In this document: in pieces, positions 1 through 12,900 of the stretch
Layout of the letters: each line of letters opens with the position of its first letter
Position numbering within the stretch: the stretch's first letter is position 1
NCBI GenBank assembly: GCA_027922465.2
Contig: BQMF02000036.1
Location: 1,364,001-1,428,000 of the forward strand
Direction: 5' to 3'
DNA from: Turritopsis dohrnii
Lineage: Eukaryota; Cnidaria; Hydrozoa; Anthoathecata; Oceaniidae
Length of the DNA: 64,000 nt
Translations under genes and position numbers: made by a program
Notes under the pieces: generated by a model
Databases searched by the model: none
Seen by the model: the letters and a program-made list of their open reading frames with translations, nothing else
What the model was told of the DNA's origin: nothing

Positions 1-45
1 AAAAGGCCTAAAAAAAAAAAAAAAATAAAACAAATAAAAAATAAA

Positions 46-135
46 CAGCGCCATCTGCAGGTCAGATTGTACTGTTTTTTATATTCTCTTTATATATAGT
101 ATAGAACCTGTAATATCTGACCTGTAGATGGCTGT
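46..135. repeat. short hairpin (MITE-like) repeat
   Basis: The arms CAGCGCCATCTGCAGGTCAG and ACAGCCATCTACAGGTCAGA (the latter read on the minus strand) face each other across about 40 AT-rich bases. This is an imperfect palindrome of about 90 bp with no coding potential. No target duplication could be fixed. Confidence 0.5.
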
Positions 136-149
136 TGCAGCGTGTATAT

Positions 150-429
150 TATATTGAAAATGGGGAAAAAAACAATCACACGTGAAAAAGAAAATACTTC
201 TAAATCATTTACCCGTAGCTTGTGAGAGAATTACAAGAGGAAAAACATTCCGATTTTTTCTTATTTTACATGCTCGGGCTTGCTCATAAATTTTAGACTA
301 ATGATTTGAGCCTGATTGACTGATTGATATATTTTTAGTTAAAAGACATTACAAGTCCTTCTCAGTTCTTAATTTTTGGAATAATGATTTGAGCCTCAGG
401 TTGTTCCTATTTTTTGGCCAAATCTGAGA
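150..429. repeat. left arm of a 3.4 kb inverted-repeat unit
   Basis: This stretch is found again, reverse-complemented, at 3363-3568. Shared landmarks include ACAATCACACGTGAAAAAGA, ATTTACCCGTAGCTTGTGAG and TGGCCAAATCTGAG. The left arm is longer because it holds an internal duplication (AATGATTTGAGCCT at about 300 and 383). The pair may be the long TIRs of one non-autonomous element or an inverted duplication. Confidence 0.7.
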
Positions 430-2887
430 ATCGTGCTCTGTATAGAAAATAATGCCGCATCGTGGTTTCAATATTATGCGGAAAGTAACATTGATTTAGC
501 AAATTAATTATAATAATTAAGCCGAAGAATGCAGAATGAAAAAGACATATATGAAATTAATTAAAACTCAAAAATAATAACAACAAGTTTTTCAAAATCA
601 GCAAAAGCTTTTCAGTATAACCGTCCTCAGTGGTGGTAAAAATGTGAAATTATATACATGATTTTCATATATATATATATATATATATATGAAATTGCTC
701 TTTTAAAAAAGAAGGGTGACACTTTTTTCGAGTTTTAGTTTAGATGCCGATGTTTTGTCATACCAAAGCTTCATTTATACGTTGCATTACACGATGTTAA
801 TTCGATTAGATATTTTGCTTAATTACAAATCAGGGTGGTGGGAAAGCTCAACAAAAGATCGGCGTTTAAAATAAGACTCGGAAAATGTTTAGATTCAGAT
901 GTTTTGAAAGAATAAATTGATGAGCAGGGAGCCTGGGTACTAGTTTATGTTTATGAATGAAATATTTAAAACATTCAGTTATAGATTAAATTTTATTACC
1001 TACGATGGAGAGCTTTTTAATATTAACACGAAAAGCTAACACGCTTTTTAAAAACAATTTTTTCTTTAAAAGAAAATCTTATTATAACGTTTTTTTTCTG
1101 TTGTGAGAATGATGAAGCAAAGAAACGGAATGATGGGAGAAAGTTTTTTTGGTTCAAGGTAAAGTGTGAGCGATTTTGTTTATCAGTAATATTGCATTTA
1201 GTTTTTTCGCGTCTACAGGAACAAAAGTAACATTTATTTTATTTCGAAAGTATATTCAAAGTTTGTGATATTTTATTTAGAAAAAAAAAAAAAATGATTT
1301 GCTACTGTCTTTCCCTATTCCCTATTCTCTATATTTCTATTGTTGTGTACATTTGAGAAGACGATTAGCGATCATGTATTGTGTCTGTTCAACAAGAAAG
1401 AAAAAATTATGCTTCTAAAAAATATGAAATGAGCACATTGCATCTTTTGTGTTTTTTTTTTTGAATGATAGGAAAAACAAGAATAAAATTAAGTTTTGAT
1501 GAATGAAGTGATTTTAAAAACATTTTTCTAAGCTATAATGAAGTAAAAACAAAAAACACTTCGCGATCTTAAATTTGAATGTAAATGAATTTCAAAACAG
1601 CGAAAGCTACAGACGCAACGAAGGAGATAATCAAAACCAAACAAAACATGGCTCTCCGTTTCTGTGAGTTAATTAAATATACCGTCGAAACAATTAATTA
1701 ATGAAAATACTTCATTTCGTATTTGTAAATGATGTTTGTACTTAGTTACGACGATTTGGAGGAGAAACGATAGACGGCACGTTCGTTTGTTGTAAACAAT
1801 GACAATGACAGTTCAAAATGGTAGCCACACTGTAAAATTTGTAAACATAAAACCATAAGTTTATTTATAGATAGATGGAGACCGGAGTAAGTTTGCTACA
1901 CAATATCTGTTTGTTGTAACCTGCTTATATTTTATTTTATTTTATTTTATCTTCTGTAATTTTATCGTCTATACTTATAATGGTTTGTTGATTCGTATTC
2001 CAGCTTCAGAGTAATTCTGTGAAACTTCTTTTTGTTGAAGAAGTGCGAGTAAAATATAGATCTCATGTTCACCCAACTGGTACACAAGTACACTTTTGTA
2101 AATCAAAATTTGCCATGACTTTCCTGTTATATTTTTTACATACTCTTACTGTAAGGGCAAGAATTGTATTTGCTGTTAGCGATATGAGGAATTCTGTTTT
2201 TAAGTAAGTAAGCTTGGTTCACACTATGACTAAACATAGCTTACACTCTGGCCGATAGTGGAATCCAAGCCTAACGGTTTTTAAGAAACTTTGTCTTTTT
2301 CATGTAATAATGCTTTTAAGGGTATCAGCTGATTATCATCTGTCTTATCAAATTTAATTTAAACTTTAAAAAAACCCGTGTGATTTGCTTTTTTCTAGCA
2401 GTTTATCCAAATACTGTAACACGAAATGATTTTTTAATTTTCATCTTTTCATAGCCGACTTTGTTTCGCCGTATTTCAGTTCCATGATATGTAGCGTTTA
2501 TTAATTTTGTCGTAAGTTTTAATTAAAAATGTCTCTTACATAAAGCTGGAATTTTTGTATACATGTATTTTTTTACAAAAAAACAGTGAAAGGCCCTAAT
2601 AATGAATGTTTGTAATTTTTGGGGTTTTCAGTACTGAAGGTTTCTTACTTGGTTTCTAATGTTTACAGTAGACAACACAAAGGAATTGCCGTTAATGAAA
2701 GGGGCTTAGTACCGTTGAAATCTTGTAAAATGATTGTGATGGTTACTTTCAGTTATTAATCATCTGACTAACTTTACATAGTTTCAAAAGCTTGGATCAA
2801 AACATTTAGATCAATGCCAATACTTTTATTGCCAATCTCATTTGGACAGATTTTCAAACAGTGGCATGATCACCTAATATAATGATA
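430..2887. other. noncoding AT-rich stretch inside the inverted-repeat unit
   Basis: No ORF with recognisable protein sequence is present. There is an (AT)n tract near 665-690 and a TTTTA run near 1930-1950. If the arms at 150-429 and 3363-3568 bound one element, this is its internal noncoding body. Confidence 0.5.
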
Positions 2888-3062
2888 CAGTGGACTCTCT
2901 ATAATTCGACTTTCCATTACTCGAGCTCTCCATAATTCGAACTAAATCAGTAGGTCCCTTTAAGCTAAAACCCTAGCATATCACTCTCTATAACTCGAAC
3001 TCTCCATTAATTCGAACTATTTTGTTTTCCCCTTCGAGGTTCGAATTAGAGAGTGTCTACTG
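2888..3062. mobile_element. pogo/Tc1-like MITE with TA target duplication
   Basis: A 175 bp element begins CAGTGGACTCTCTATAATTC and ends with the inverted equivalent TCGAATTAGAGAGTGTCTAC then TG. TA lies directly outside both ends (2886-2887 and 3063-3064). Inside are several further ATTCGAACT/CTCTATAA motifs. CAGT termini with TA duplications are typical of pogo/Tc1-mariner non-autonomous elements. Confidence 0.75.
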
Positions 3063-3362
3063 TATGTCAAGTGTAAAGATGGTAAAGAGTACAAAAGAAA
3101 ATGATCTACAATTTGCAACCATCTTCGCATAATTTGCAAGATTTTTGAAAGGAAGTAAACATGGCATTGATAAGTGTCTTAATTTTTTGGAGACGACAAA
3201 TTTCAGTACACGGCTTCCTTAACTTTTTTTGATGTTCCAGGATCTAGTTTCCTATAAACTGGTTTCTTATTAAAAAAAAATTAAGCGTACTGCTTGAATA
3301 GTGTTATATAATTCACAAGATAAACCCTTCTTTTGTAAGAACAATTTTATAAGAACAAAAGA

Positions 3363-3568
3363 CTCAGATTTGGCCAAAATATAAGAACAAAATAAGAACA
3401 ACTCAACGCTGAAATCATTAGTCTAAAAATTATGGACAAGCCCGAGCATGTATAATAAGAAAAAATCGGAATGTTTTTCCTCTTGTAATTCACTCACAAG
3501 CTACGGGTAAATGATTCAAAAGTATGTTCTTTTTCACGTGTGATTGTTTCTTTTCCCATCTTCAATAA
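3363..3568. repeat. right arm of a 3.4 kb inverted-repeat unit
   Basis: This is the reverse complement of 150-429, with roughly 90% identity by eye over the matching parts. At its inner edge are several TATAAGAACAA motifs, which recur near 17,070 and 46,165. Confidence 0.7.
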
Positions 3569-6345
3569 AACGTGAGATATTAATGATGACGTCACTATAT
3601 TAAAAACTTCATATTGGGTCAGTACTGAATTGATACCATTTTTTTAACATTTGTTTCGCTACTAACATGTTGCGTTACAAATTAATTTGAATCGTAAAGA
3701 TGGAAACAAGAATTTTATTGCTAAGGTCTTTAAAGGTGTTTAAAATAAAAGTGATTTTTTATTTTACTAGAAGTTTCATAAATTAAGAGAAGCTGAAAAA
3801 TCTGAAACTGTTTCGTAAGGCAAGCAACAGAATAAGGGTTCTAGCACAATACACTCAATTGCCACCGGAGCATCACTGCGAAGGAGTGCATTTCCATAGA
3901 AACGTACACACTATTTCAATAAAAAAGATTTTTTGACGATCTTGCCCACAGGGTAAACTTAACTAACTCTACCTTCTTCTTCATATCACCTTGGGGGAGA
4001 AAATCGAAGTGATCTTTTTCTCGTCACCTTTTCATTTCTTCAATGAATTTTAAAACTTTTGTTGCCATGCCAAAATACAGAAATAGACCATTGCTAGAAA
4101 TAGATTTAGTTAATTCTTATTTTTTCTTGAAGTCGACATCAACGCCAACCTCTTCCCCAGGACTTTTTTATTTCGATAATCTTTCAATTTTCGATTTAGA
4201 TGACAAAGTGTTTTTACTTTCAAGTTGAAATTAAAACACAACCGCGCTTTATCAACAAAATTCTTTGTGTAAACCAGGCATTTTTTTATTTGTTATTTTA
4301 TTTATTTATTTATTTATTTATTTTTTTTGCTTTCGACCATGAATGTTAATCACGTTTTGGATTGTTTTAGAAAACAATTTTTGTTGCTGATGGTTTGGGG
4401 AAATGATTTTTACTTTCCTTTTGAGCTTCTTCGAAATACAAAAAAAAAATCAATTACCGGAGACGAAGTTGCTGAAACATGCAGACTCTTTCAAACGGTG
4501 CGCATCGGAAATGTCAAATTGGCTATTTACCCATGGTTTTTATATACTACTGCTTTTTATAAAGAAGTCGAGACTTCTTTAAGGTTTATCATAGGCTTTA
4601 GATCCTATCCCCCTAAATTAATTACACGCTTCTTTTTTTATATAAGAACCAGTAAAATCTGCCCTGCTGGCTGTTCATATTTTTTGTGCCTTTTTCAGCC
4701 TGAATTGTTCTTATATTATATACTTAACATTAACAACACAATTTCAGATTTCAGCTTCATTTTGTTCTTATTTATGGTACTTCCGGTAAAATAAAAAATC
4801 TTTTAACAACTTGGTTAAAAACACCCGATATGAGTATGCAAAGGCGTAAGAAACTTTTTAAGTTACCCGTAAGAGAATTCATATCATGACTGGTTGTTCT
4901 TATCATGAATTGTTCTTTTTATTATAAGAAAATGCAGGCTAAAAAAAAGCGTGTACTTATGTTAGAAGCGAGAAGAATGGATACTAAATTTGTCTTGCGA
5001 ATATATCAATCCATGATAGAAAATGTGTGTCGAACGAACGTTTTCTCTGTTTTTGATTGGTTAGTTAAAAGTTGATGTGTTCGTGAAAATATCAAATGCT
5101 CTAAAGGCATTAAATTCAAAGTGCTTATTTGTTTTGTTATTTTCTCCACAGGAAAAACCAAAATCATCAGTGCTATGTTAAAGTAGAACTATTTACTTAT
5201 ATTATTTCTTTTACCCTTTGCAGATCAAAATGTGTCCACCACAAGTGGAAACCAGTTCTGCTAGTGTATTTTTGCAAAACAATAGCGTGGTATTTATTCG
5301 ATTGAATAAGTTAATTTCAGCCATTGTCTCCATTAAGTTAATGGAAATCGATCTGTACTAATTCATAATTGGCAAAATAATTTTTACGATCACTAGGAGT
5401 GAAATGTAGCGAGCAAATTACAATTTCTTTTCTCTCTTGATGGGACATTGGTTCTTCGAATAAATAGAAGCAGTGGGAAAAAAGGTAAACTAGTTGTTAA
5501 AAATCACTACGTGTAAACTAGGTCTAACAGTGTATGAAATCAGCATCCTTGTTAAATGTATCGAACAGGCAAGGTGGTCCTTGTAAATTTTCTGAAATTT
5601 CGCTGGGAATGCTAAGAAGTGAGTTATGTACGCCCTGATTTGTTCTCGATGTTTTTTTGTTATTTAGTTTTTGTTTTTTTTGTATACTTTGTATAAATTT
5701 TCCTTTCGTGAGAGTTTCATTCGAAAGGCCTTCGAAGTTTCGTAACCGCACGTGACGAAACTATCGCTATCGCTTCTGTATGAATTGATTTGGAGGATTT
5801 CACCGAATTCATGTCGACTTAAACTACGACTCTGCTCTGTAGTTGATCGTACAGGATCTTTCTAAATAGGTTTTAAAACTCGCTGATACCAAGACGTGTT
5901 TACATTTTGACTTCATTTACTACTGATTTACTTATTGAACAGCAAAACAAACAAATAAACAGAATGTTTTTGAGATATTTGTTTACACTTGCTCGAGTAT
6001 GTATTCCGATTCAGAGAGTGATGTGTTTGGTTTCGCGTCGAGTCATCTATGTTGCAATAGAAAAATAGAAACGGTACCATTTTTCTGTTGTCATTCACAA
6101 CATGGTTTCTCCAAATTCCCTAAAGTAATGTACTTCTCCTGAGGACAGAAATATTATTTCTGTCCCCTATTTGAATCAGTACTTTAACAAAAAACATGGA
6201 GATTTGGAGTTTCTTCTTCCACCAAATGGATGGCGTGCATTTATTCATTTTCGCTTATATGCGAAAGATAAAAATAGAAACTTTTGTGATCGATAATCGA
6301 TGATCGCTGACTCTCAAAACTTCTTTGTGTTTGCCTTCTAAACAA
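3569..6345. other. noncoding stretch upstream of TET
   Basis: It contains a partial copy (about 3866-3955) of the dispersed CACTGCGAAGGAGTGCA hairpin family and scattered TTATAAGAAC/GTTCTTAT motifs between 4640 and 4925. The 155-codon ORF at 4327-4794 starts on TTG, is rich in Phe/Leu and resembles no family I know. Unseen 5' noncoding exons or the promoter of TET could lie here, but I cannot identify them. Confidence 0.5.
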
Positions 6346-6349
6346 AGAA

Positions 6350-6478
6350 ATTGAATACAAGCAGACTATTGGTTATCTCTATTTACAAGCAGACTATTGG
6401 CTATCTCTATTAAATACAAGCAGACTATTGGTTATCTCTATTAAATACAAGCAGACTATTGGTTATCTCTATTTATTA
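6350..6478. repeat. minisatellite, about four 30-36 bp units
   Basis: Tandem copies of ACAAGCAGACTATTGGTTAT plus CTCTATT(AAAT) occur four times. Unit length differs by presence or absence of the AAAT spacer. One copy has GGCTAT instead of GGTTAT. It lies about 0.4 kb upstream of the first TET exon. Confidence 0.85.
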
Positions 6479-6912
6479 GAACCTCGAGCTAGGGTTTCTT
6501 ACGTTGTTGTTAATACACCCCGCTGCATAGGGAGATACCCTGTGTTCGAAGTTGTATTAATTCATCAGTGTCGACGTTTAATGTGTTACACATCTTCTTA
6601 AGAGATATCTTGCTGTATAACCGATCAAACGTCTTTCGTTGTCATCATTTTGTTAAGTTAGAATGTGTAATATTATTTTATTTATGTCGCTTGCGATGGT
6701 TATGGACCGCGAAGCAAAAATTCGTTTGGGCTTTTGGGTGCGAAGGTTGACTGTAGCCCCCTTAGCCACACCCTGCTCAGCGCCTTGCCTCTGGGATTTA
6801 TATAGGGAGAAAGTTACCAAAAAGATTGGCTTCAATTAAACCTTTTCTTTTTTTCTTGACAGGTTATTGTGAGGTGGTGTTGTGAAGAAGAGCATGACGG
6901 GATTGTCAAAAC

Positions 6913-9900
6913 ATGACAATTGTAAACATGCAAGACGCCCATCTTTATCCCGGTTATTATCCATGGGATATGATCTTTTCTTCTCTCGATAAAATTCCAC
7001 AAGGAAGTTGGAATGATAAATTGAACCAGGTATGTATCGAGGGCTTTTTTAGAAAATTTATAAAGGGATGGACCGTGGTCCGAGTTGCGCCCAGCAGGGT
7101 TTCTACGGGCTCGCCCTGTTGCTGCTACTCCTTGCCCTAGTAGTTGTTTCTACAATTAACGCCTTGTTGGCATTTACGGCTCCGAAAGTTTGTTATTGTA
7201 AGCACGTGCATCCATACGTCTGCTAAAATACTTTTACGTGGGAAGACTTCAGTATTTTATAACATGTATCGAATCAAACCCACGAATTCTCCAAAAAGAA
7301 CAAGAACTAAGAAATGTGGAGTGTGTGAATCCTGTAAAATCCAACAAAATTGTGGGGAATGTAAGCAATGCCTCAACCGAAAAACTGGCAAGCAAGCCTG
7401 TGTACTTCGAAAGTGTAAAGAAATAGAACTGATCCAATACATTCGCAAGGAGAAAGCTAAGGTAATGTGGAAACTATTTATTTTTCTTTTAGCTGAAACA
7501 ACACCTCAGCCTCAGCTATGCACATAACGCTGTAAGTATATACCACAGACAGACAGTAAATTGGAACTTCAAAAAGGATAGTTTTCATGGTTCTGAAAAA
7601 AACAAAAACATCTTCCCTCTACTTGATATATAAACATTGTTTTGCCTGTGCTAGTATCTTTTTATACAAATGGATCTATCACATAGATAAAATTCCTCAA
7701 TAGTTTCGCTTAAGTACAGTTGAATATCCATGAAATGAATTTTTTTTTACTATTTAGGGAAGGTTCACCAAATCGTATTCAAAGTTTGTTTACTGCCACA
7801 TTATTCATGTCTCTTTTTATAAGAAACTTTTGTGAATCCAACTCAAAACTTAATGCTTAAAGACATTCAAGATTACGTAATGCAATTGGAAAGGAATTTT
7901 ACAATTAAGTCTGAAATAAGTTATTTCTGTTTATTTCTCTGTTCATTTTGTGGATTAGCCGTCAACAATAATTTCATGTTGGCCATATTCCCTTTTCTTC
8001 TAAATTAATTTTAACGGACAATTGTTTCGTATCGGTGTGCAATGTCTCTAATCTGTATATTAATTTACGTTTAATGATCTATACTTGTTACTGTTTGGTG
8101 GTGGCCGCTCCTCTTAAGTTTGTAGACTAATTGGGAAGTGTTTTTGCCAAATTTCTAATTTGTTATGTTATAATTGTATAATTATGCCTCAAATGAAAAT
8201 AAGTCATTCCCACCGCCACACAATTTAATGTATTTTAATTTAAAATCTTAGGCAAATTCCTCAAGTAATGGACGAGCAAACAGTACAAGTTTGCAAGTGA
8301 ATCAGTATAACACAACGTGGCAATCACGTGATGACGCGCATAATAAATTGAAACCATTGCTAGATCGAAAAACACCAGAAATCTATGAACCAAGAAAAAC
8401 TGCTTACGAGTGTGACAGCATGTTGAGAAAGAAAGTGGTTCCTTTCAAGTCCAATACACCAGAGTTACCATCTATAGACACATTTTGTAAAAAAAATTTT
8501 GATCCATATGAAAAGAAACAGTTGAAAAGAAAATCCAAAATTCCTGCCAGCAAAGCAAAAGTCAAGAAAAAGTTACAAAGCCAACCATCCTGTGGTTGCA
8601 ATAGTAAGAGCTTCCAGTATTTATAAGTTATAAAAAGAAAAACCTTTGATAACATCTTTGAGAAAGAAACAAAGTTTTGGCATAGTGTTTTTTTAAGCCC
8701 TGCATACACAAATGTTAGCTCCATAATATTGGATGTTTTAGTCAATGAAAACGAAAAGTCTGGGCCGTTTTATACCCACTTAGGGTCTGCAAGAACACTT
8801 GAAGAATTAAAGACAACATTAAAAAATCAGTAAGAAAATTGTTTTATTTTCGATTTACCAATTAATTAGTAATAATTATATCGATTGGCAGACAAACAAG
8901 GAAGTATCAATGTCATAAATCAAAAGTGCAAATATAATATCCTTAATCAAGGAAATTAATTGCTGCACGATACACTGATAATGCCAATAAGACATTCCTG
9001 CGTCTTTGCATTGTTTCCATTGATTGAATTGTTGCGGTGGTAAAACTTTAAGCTACCGTCATAGGGTTTTTTACTTTTATTCCTAAGAGAATGATATAAA
9101 CCATTCATTTTTGAGAATTTCAATTGTCTTTGACAAAATAAAAAAAATACCCTTGACATAATATTTTATCTTCCAAGAAGCAAAGGGAAATTTGACATCT
9201 TTAAACAAAGGTTTGGTAACGCTATAAGAAAGTATGTTTTTATTCTCACAAATGTAAATATTTTTCTATCTTGTAGCTGTACTCATTTTGTTTAGGTTGG
9301 CTATTAAGGATGAAGCACTAAAGGTGCATCTGGTCAAGTACACAGGTGTAGAGGGGAAAAATGGGGACGGATGTCCTCTTGCTAGATGGGTAAGATAAAT
9401 TCTGGCAAAGGCATTGTCGTTATTGTTGTCTTCTAAGTTGAATGTATATTATGTGTTCATGATAATCTTAATAAATGAAGTGGAAAAGCATGGTGTCTCG
9501 CCTTTTTGCAAAGTAACTCTTCTCGTGTCTATGAAAAAGGTAACATCCTGTTTAAAATTTATCACGAGATTCGAAAAAAATACCCTCTTACAAAACCTAT
9601 GCATAAGACAATGGTTCGAAGCTCTTTATGTAAACATGTATATCCTTTGTAACATTAATTGATTCCGAAAACCTTACCATTCAGGTGCTGAGAAGAACTG
9701 GTCCAGAGGAAAAATACTTAGTGGTTGCTAAAAGAAATGTCGGGCATATATGTAATGGTGCGTTCACAGTTATTGCCTTAGTGGCATGGGACGGCATATC
9801 AAAGCAATATGCTGATGACATGTATCAGTACTTGAGGAAATATTTGAACGTATCTGGCTACACGACACGTAGAAGATGTGGTACAAATGAAAGGTGGGTT

Positions 9901-12900
9901 TGTGACTTGTTCAGTCTAGAGACTGTGACTTTTTGGCAATTTGGCCCACTGGGTAGCTGTTATCACTGCTTACGTTTGTTTGAAATCTCATTTAAAGTAA
10001 ACCTCCTTTTTTGAATTCTTATCAGCCTCTTTTTCATAAATTACATCATTGTAGCCCTTGCCTCCTATCTAATTTTTATAATTCTTACTGGTAATTCATC
10101 TTGATTAATGATAAATAAAGAAGGTAAAAGCTACCATGATGTTATTTATGGATAGTAGTGTCTGGTTAGTTCCCAGTGGACGAATTTGTTGAAAAATCAC
10201 TGCGAAGGAGTGCATTTCTATAGAAATCTGCAGACTATATAGTGACCTTTTAAAGATTTTCCCCACTGGGTTGTTACTTACTGCAAAAAGATTAAACGCT
10301 TTACGCTGGTAGACATGTGAGCAGAACAAACTTGCCTTGATGTCAGAAAACTTTGAAAAATAAAGTGAGGTGTTTGATATTTAATCATCGAGAGTACCCG
10401 TCATCATGAAATTATCCAAAAAGGTTTTGTATTATTTTGTTTTGTTTTGTTAACTTGAAATACTTTTTCATTCCAGCAAAACATGTATGTGCCAAGGCGA
10501 AAATGAAGAGACAAAAGGCGCCTCCTTTTCTTTTGGCTGCTCGTGGTCCATTTTTTTCAACGGCTGTAAGTTTGCCAAAAGCGTTAAAGCCAGAAAATTC
10601 AAAATGCAGGAGCCTGAAAAGGTAAAAAAATATATATCTATATATATCCATAAACCGCTCTTTATCGCAGTGTTTTTTACCAAGTGATGACGAAGAAATT
10701 TTTTTCACAGGAGGACAAGATTGAGAAAGTTTTGGAAGACCTGGCAACCAACGTGTCTCCTCTTTTGAATGTATGGGCTCCCAAAGCCTTTGACAACATG
10801 GTATGTTGTGTTTCATACGAAACGTATCATTAATTACGTCATAAGTGAGTTGGCACTAGTGGCCTCACTTCCAGTTGTAAGAGAGATCACGTGATTAAAG
10901 TGCTCGATAGAATATTTTTTCATTTCGTGTGTTGCTATGTTAACTTTCATGAAAACGAGGCTATTTTATTTACAAAGCAAATGCTACAATCTTGCTTCAT
11001 TGACTTGTTGCGAAACGTTTTCATGTTTGCGTATGTATTTTAGACCCGGTTTGAAAAAACAGCATCGGATTGTAGAATCGGAAAAAACGTTGGTCGCCCG
11101 TTTTCTGGAGTCACGTGCTGCATGGATTTCTGCGCGCATAGTCATCGCGATATCCATAACATGTTGAATGGCACCACTATGGTGAGTTCGCTACACGGAA
11201 TCAATCGAAATTTATAAACTAAGTGGGAAGTCGATAGTTCAACCGAAATGATAAGAGCCCGAAACATTTCGAGTTATTGTGATCATTTCGAGATACTGCG
11301 AGTTGTCCTATGTCAATTCTTCTTCGAAACTTTTTAGGTCTGTACTTTATTGAAGCCCGACTACGTCGAGCGAGATGACGAACAGCTCCACGTGCTACCA
11401 CTATATCAACTGATCAACGATTTTGGTGATCCTGCGCCCGCCAATTTCCAAATACCCAATCATTTCATGCACAGCAAGTTGAAAGAACGCCAAGAACCGA
11501 CCGAAGGAAAAGGCAAGTATGTACACCCGTACGCCGTAAATTCGAGAAAGATGGAGCAGACAGCGGACGAGAAAAAGTTGATGTTCCAAGACGAAAACGA
11601 GGTATCCGGAATGTTCGTTGGCTGTAACGACCGAGAATTCACCGAGCAAAAGCCGATCATTTTCGACGGATCGCCGATAAACCTTCGCCCACATTTCGTC
11701 GATGGCCGTGATACATGTTTCCGACAGGTAAATAATGTTGACGTAAAGACACCATTGAGCGACATGCCGACAAAGTTACATTCTAAACCGACTTACATTA
11801 CATCCGACATGGGCGGTGTAGCAATCGCTTTAGGACACGGTTCCTTTCTGGTCGAGTGCGCCCGTAAAGAATTGCACGCCACAACAGCCTTGCGAAATCC
11901 GCAGCGCAATAAACCGACAAGGATCAGCATGGTGTTTTATCAGCATAAGAAGCTCAATAAGTCAAAACATGGTTTCTATGAACACCAAGAGAAAATGCGG
12001 GTAAGAGAGGCAGAACGAAAGCTGGAACGAGAGAGTTTCGATGACTTAGCGTTGTTGGCTGACACGGCTTTTATGAGCAGCGACTCGAATATGACGTCGG
12101 AGCCGCCAAGTCTGGAGAACACGCCGGAGAAAAGAAACCCACTGTTGGAATTATGTCGTCAAGATGCACGTGACCGGGCATACAGCAGCTCCGAGCCAAA
12201 TATACCGACCCTGTTTAAGACCGAACCGGCTAGTACCGACATCGGTTACTCGCATTTGCACTCAACCAACTCCTCTCACGTTAGTGAAGATCACAGAGTA
12301 ACCACGTCACGAAATCCTGTCCCATTCCCCGTAATGAATGATCACATGGCTATGACCTCACAAAATCCCGTTTTATTTCCTGCACAGAAAGGCCACGTGA
12401 TCGCGACGTCACGAAATTCTGTCTCATATCCTGTAATTAACAATCACATGACTATGACGTCACAAAATCCTGTCTCCTTTCCTGCAAAGAAAGACCACGT
12501 GATCACGACCTCACAACATCCTGTCTCATATCCTGCAAAGAAAGAAGTTCAAAAACCGACACGCATCAGCAAATTCAACGTCGAAAGCATTTTGAATCCT
12601 AAGATAGAGCAAGAACCGCCAGCATGTCGTCTAAATCCCCTAAATGAACGGCGTCCGTCTGATTTAGCTGCGCCAGGCAAGTCAGAAAATCACGTCACAA
12701 CACCGTCGTTACCGACGTTTAGTATATTTTCAAAGAAATACAGGGATACGGACGTAGTTGTACACTCTAATCGAACAAACGTGATCACGAGTACAGTTCG
12801 GTTGAAAGAATCTATCACAGAAAATTCGACTTATTTCACCACGCATGCGCAAAGTCCGCAGAAAAGCTCGACGAACGTCTCGTGCACACGGACCAATCAG

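Noticed and set aside
4327..4794. 155-codon ORF as a gene
   Set aside because: It begins at TTG, is AT-driven in composition, has no family resemblance, and lies in a repeat-rich noncoding stretch.
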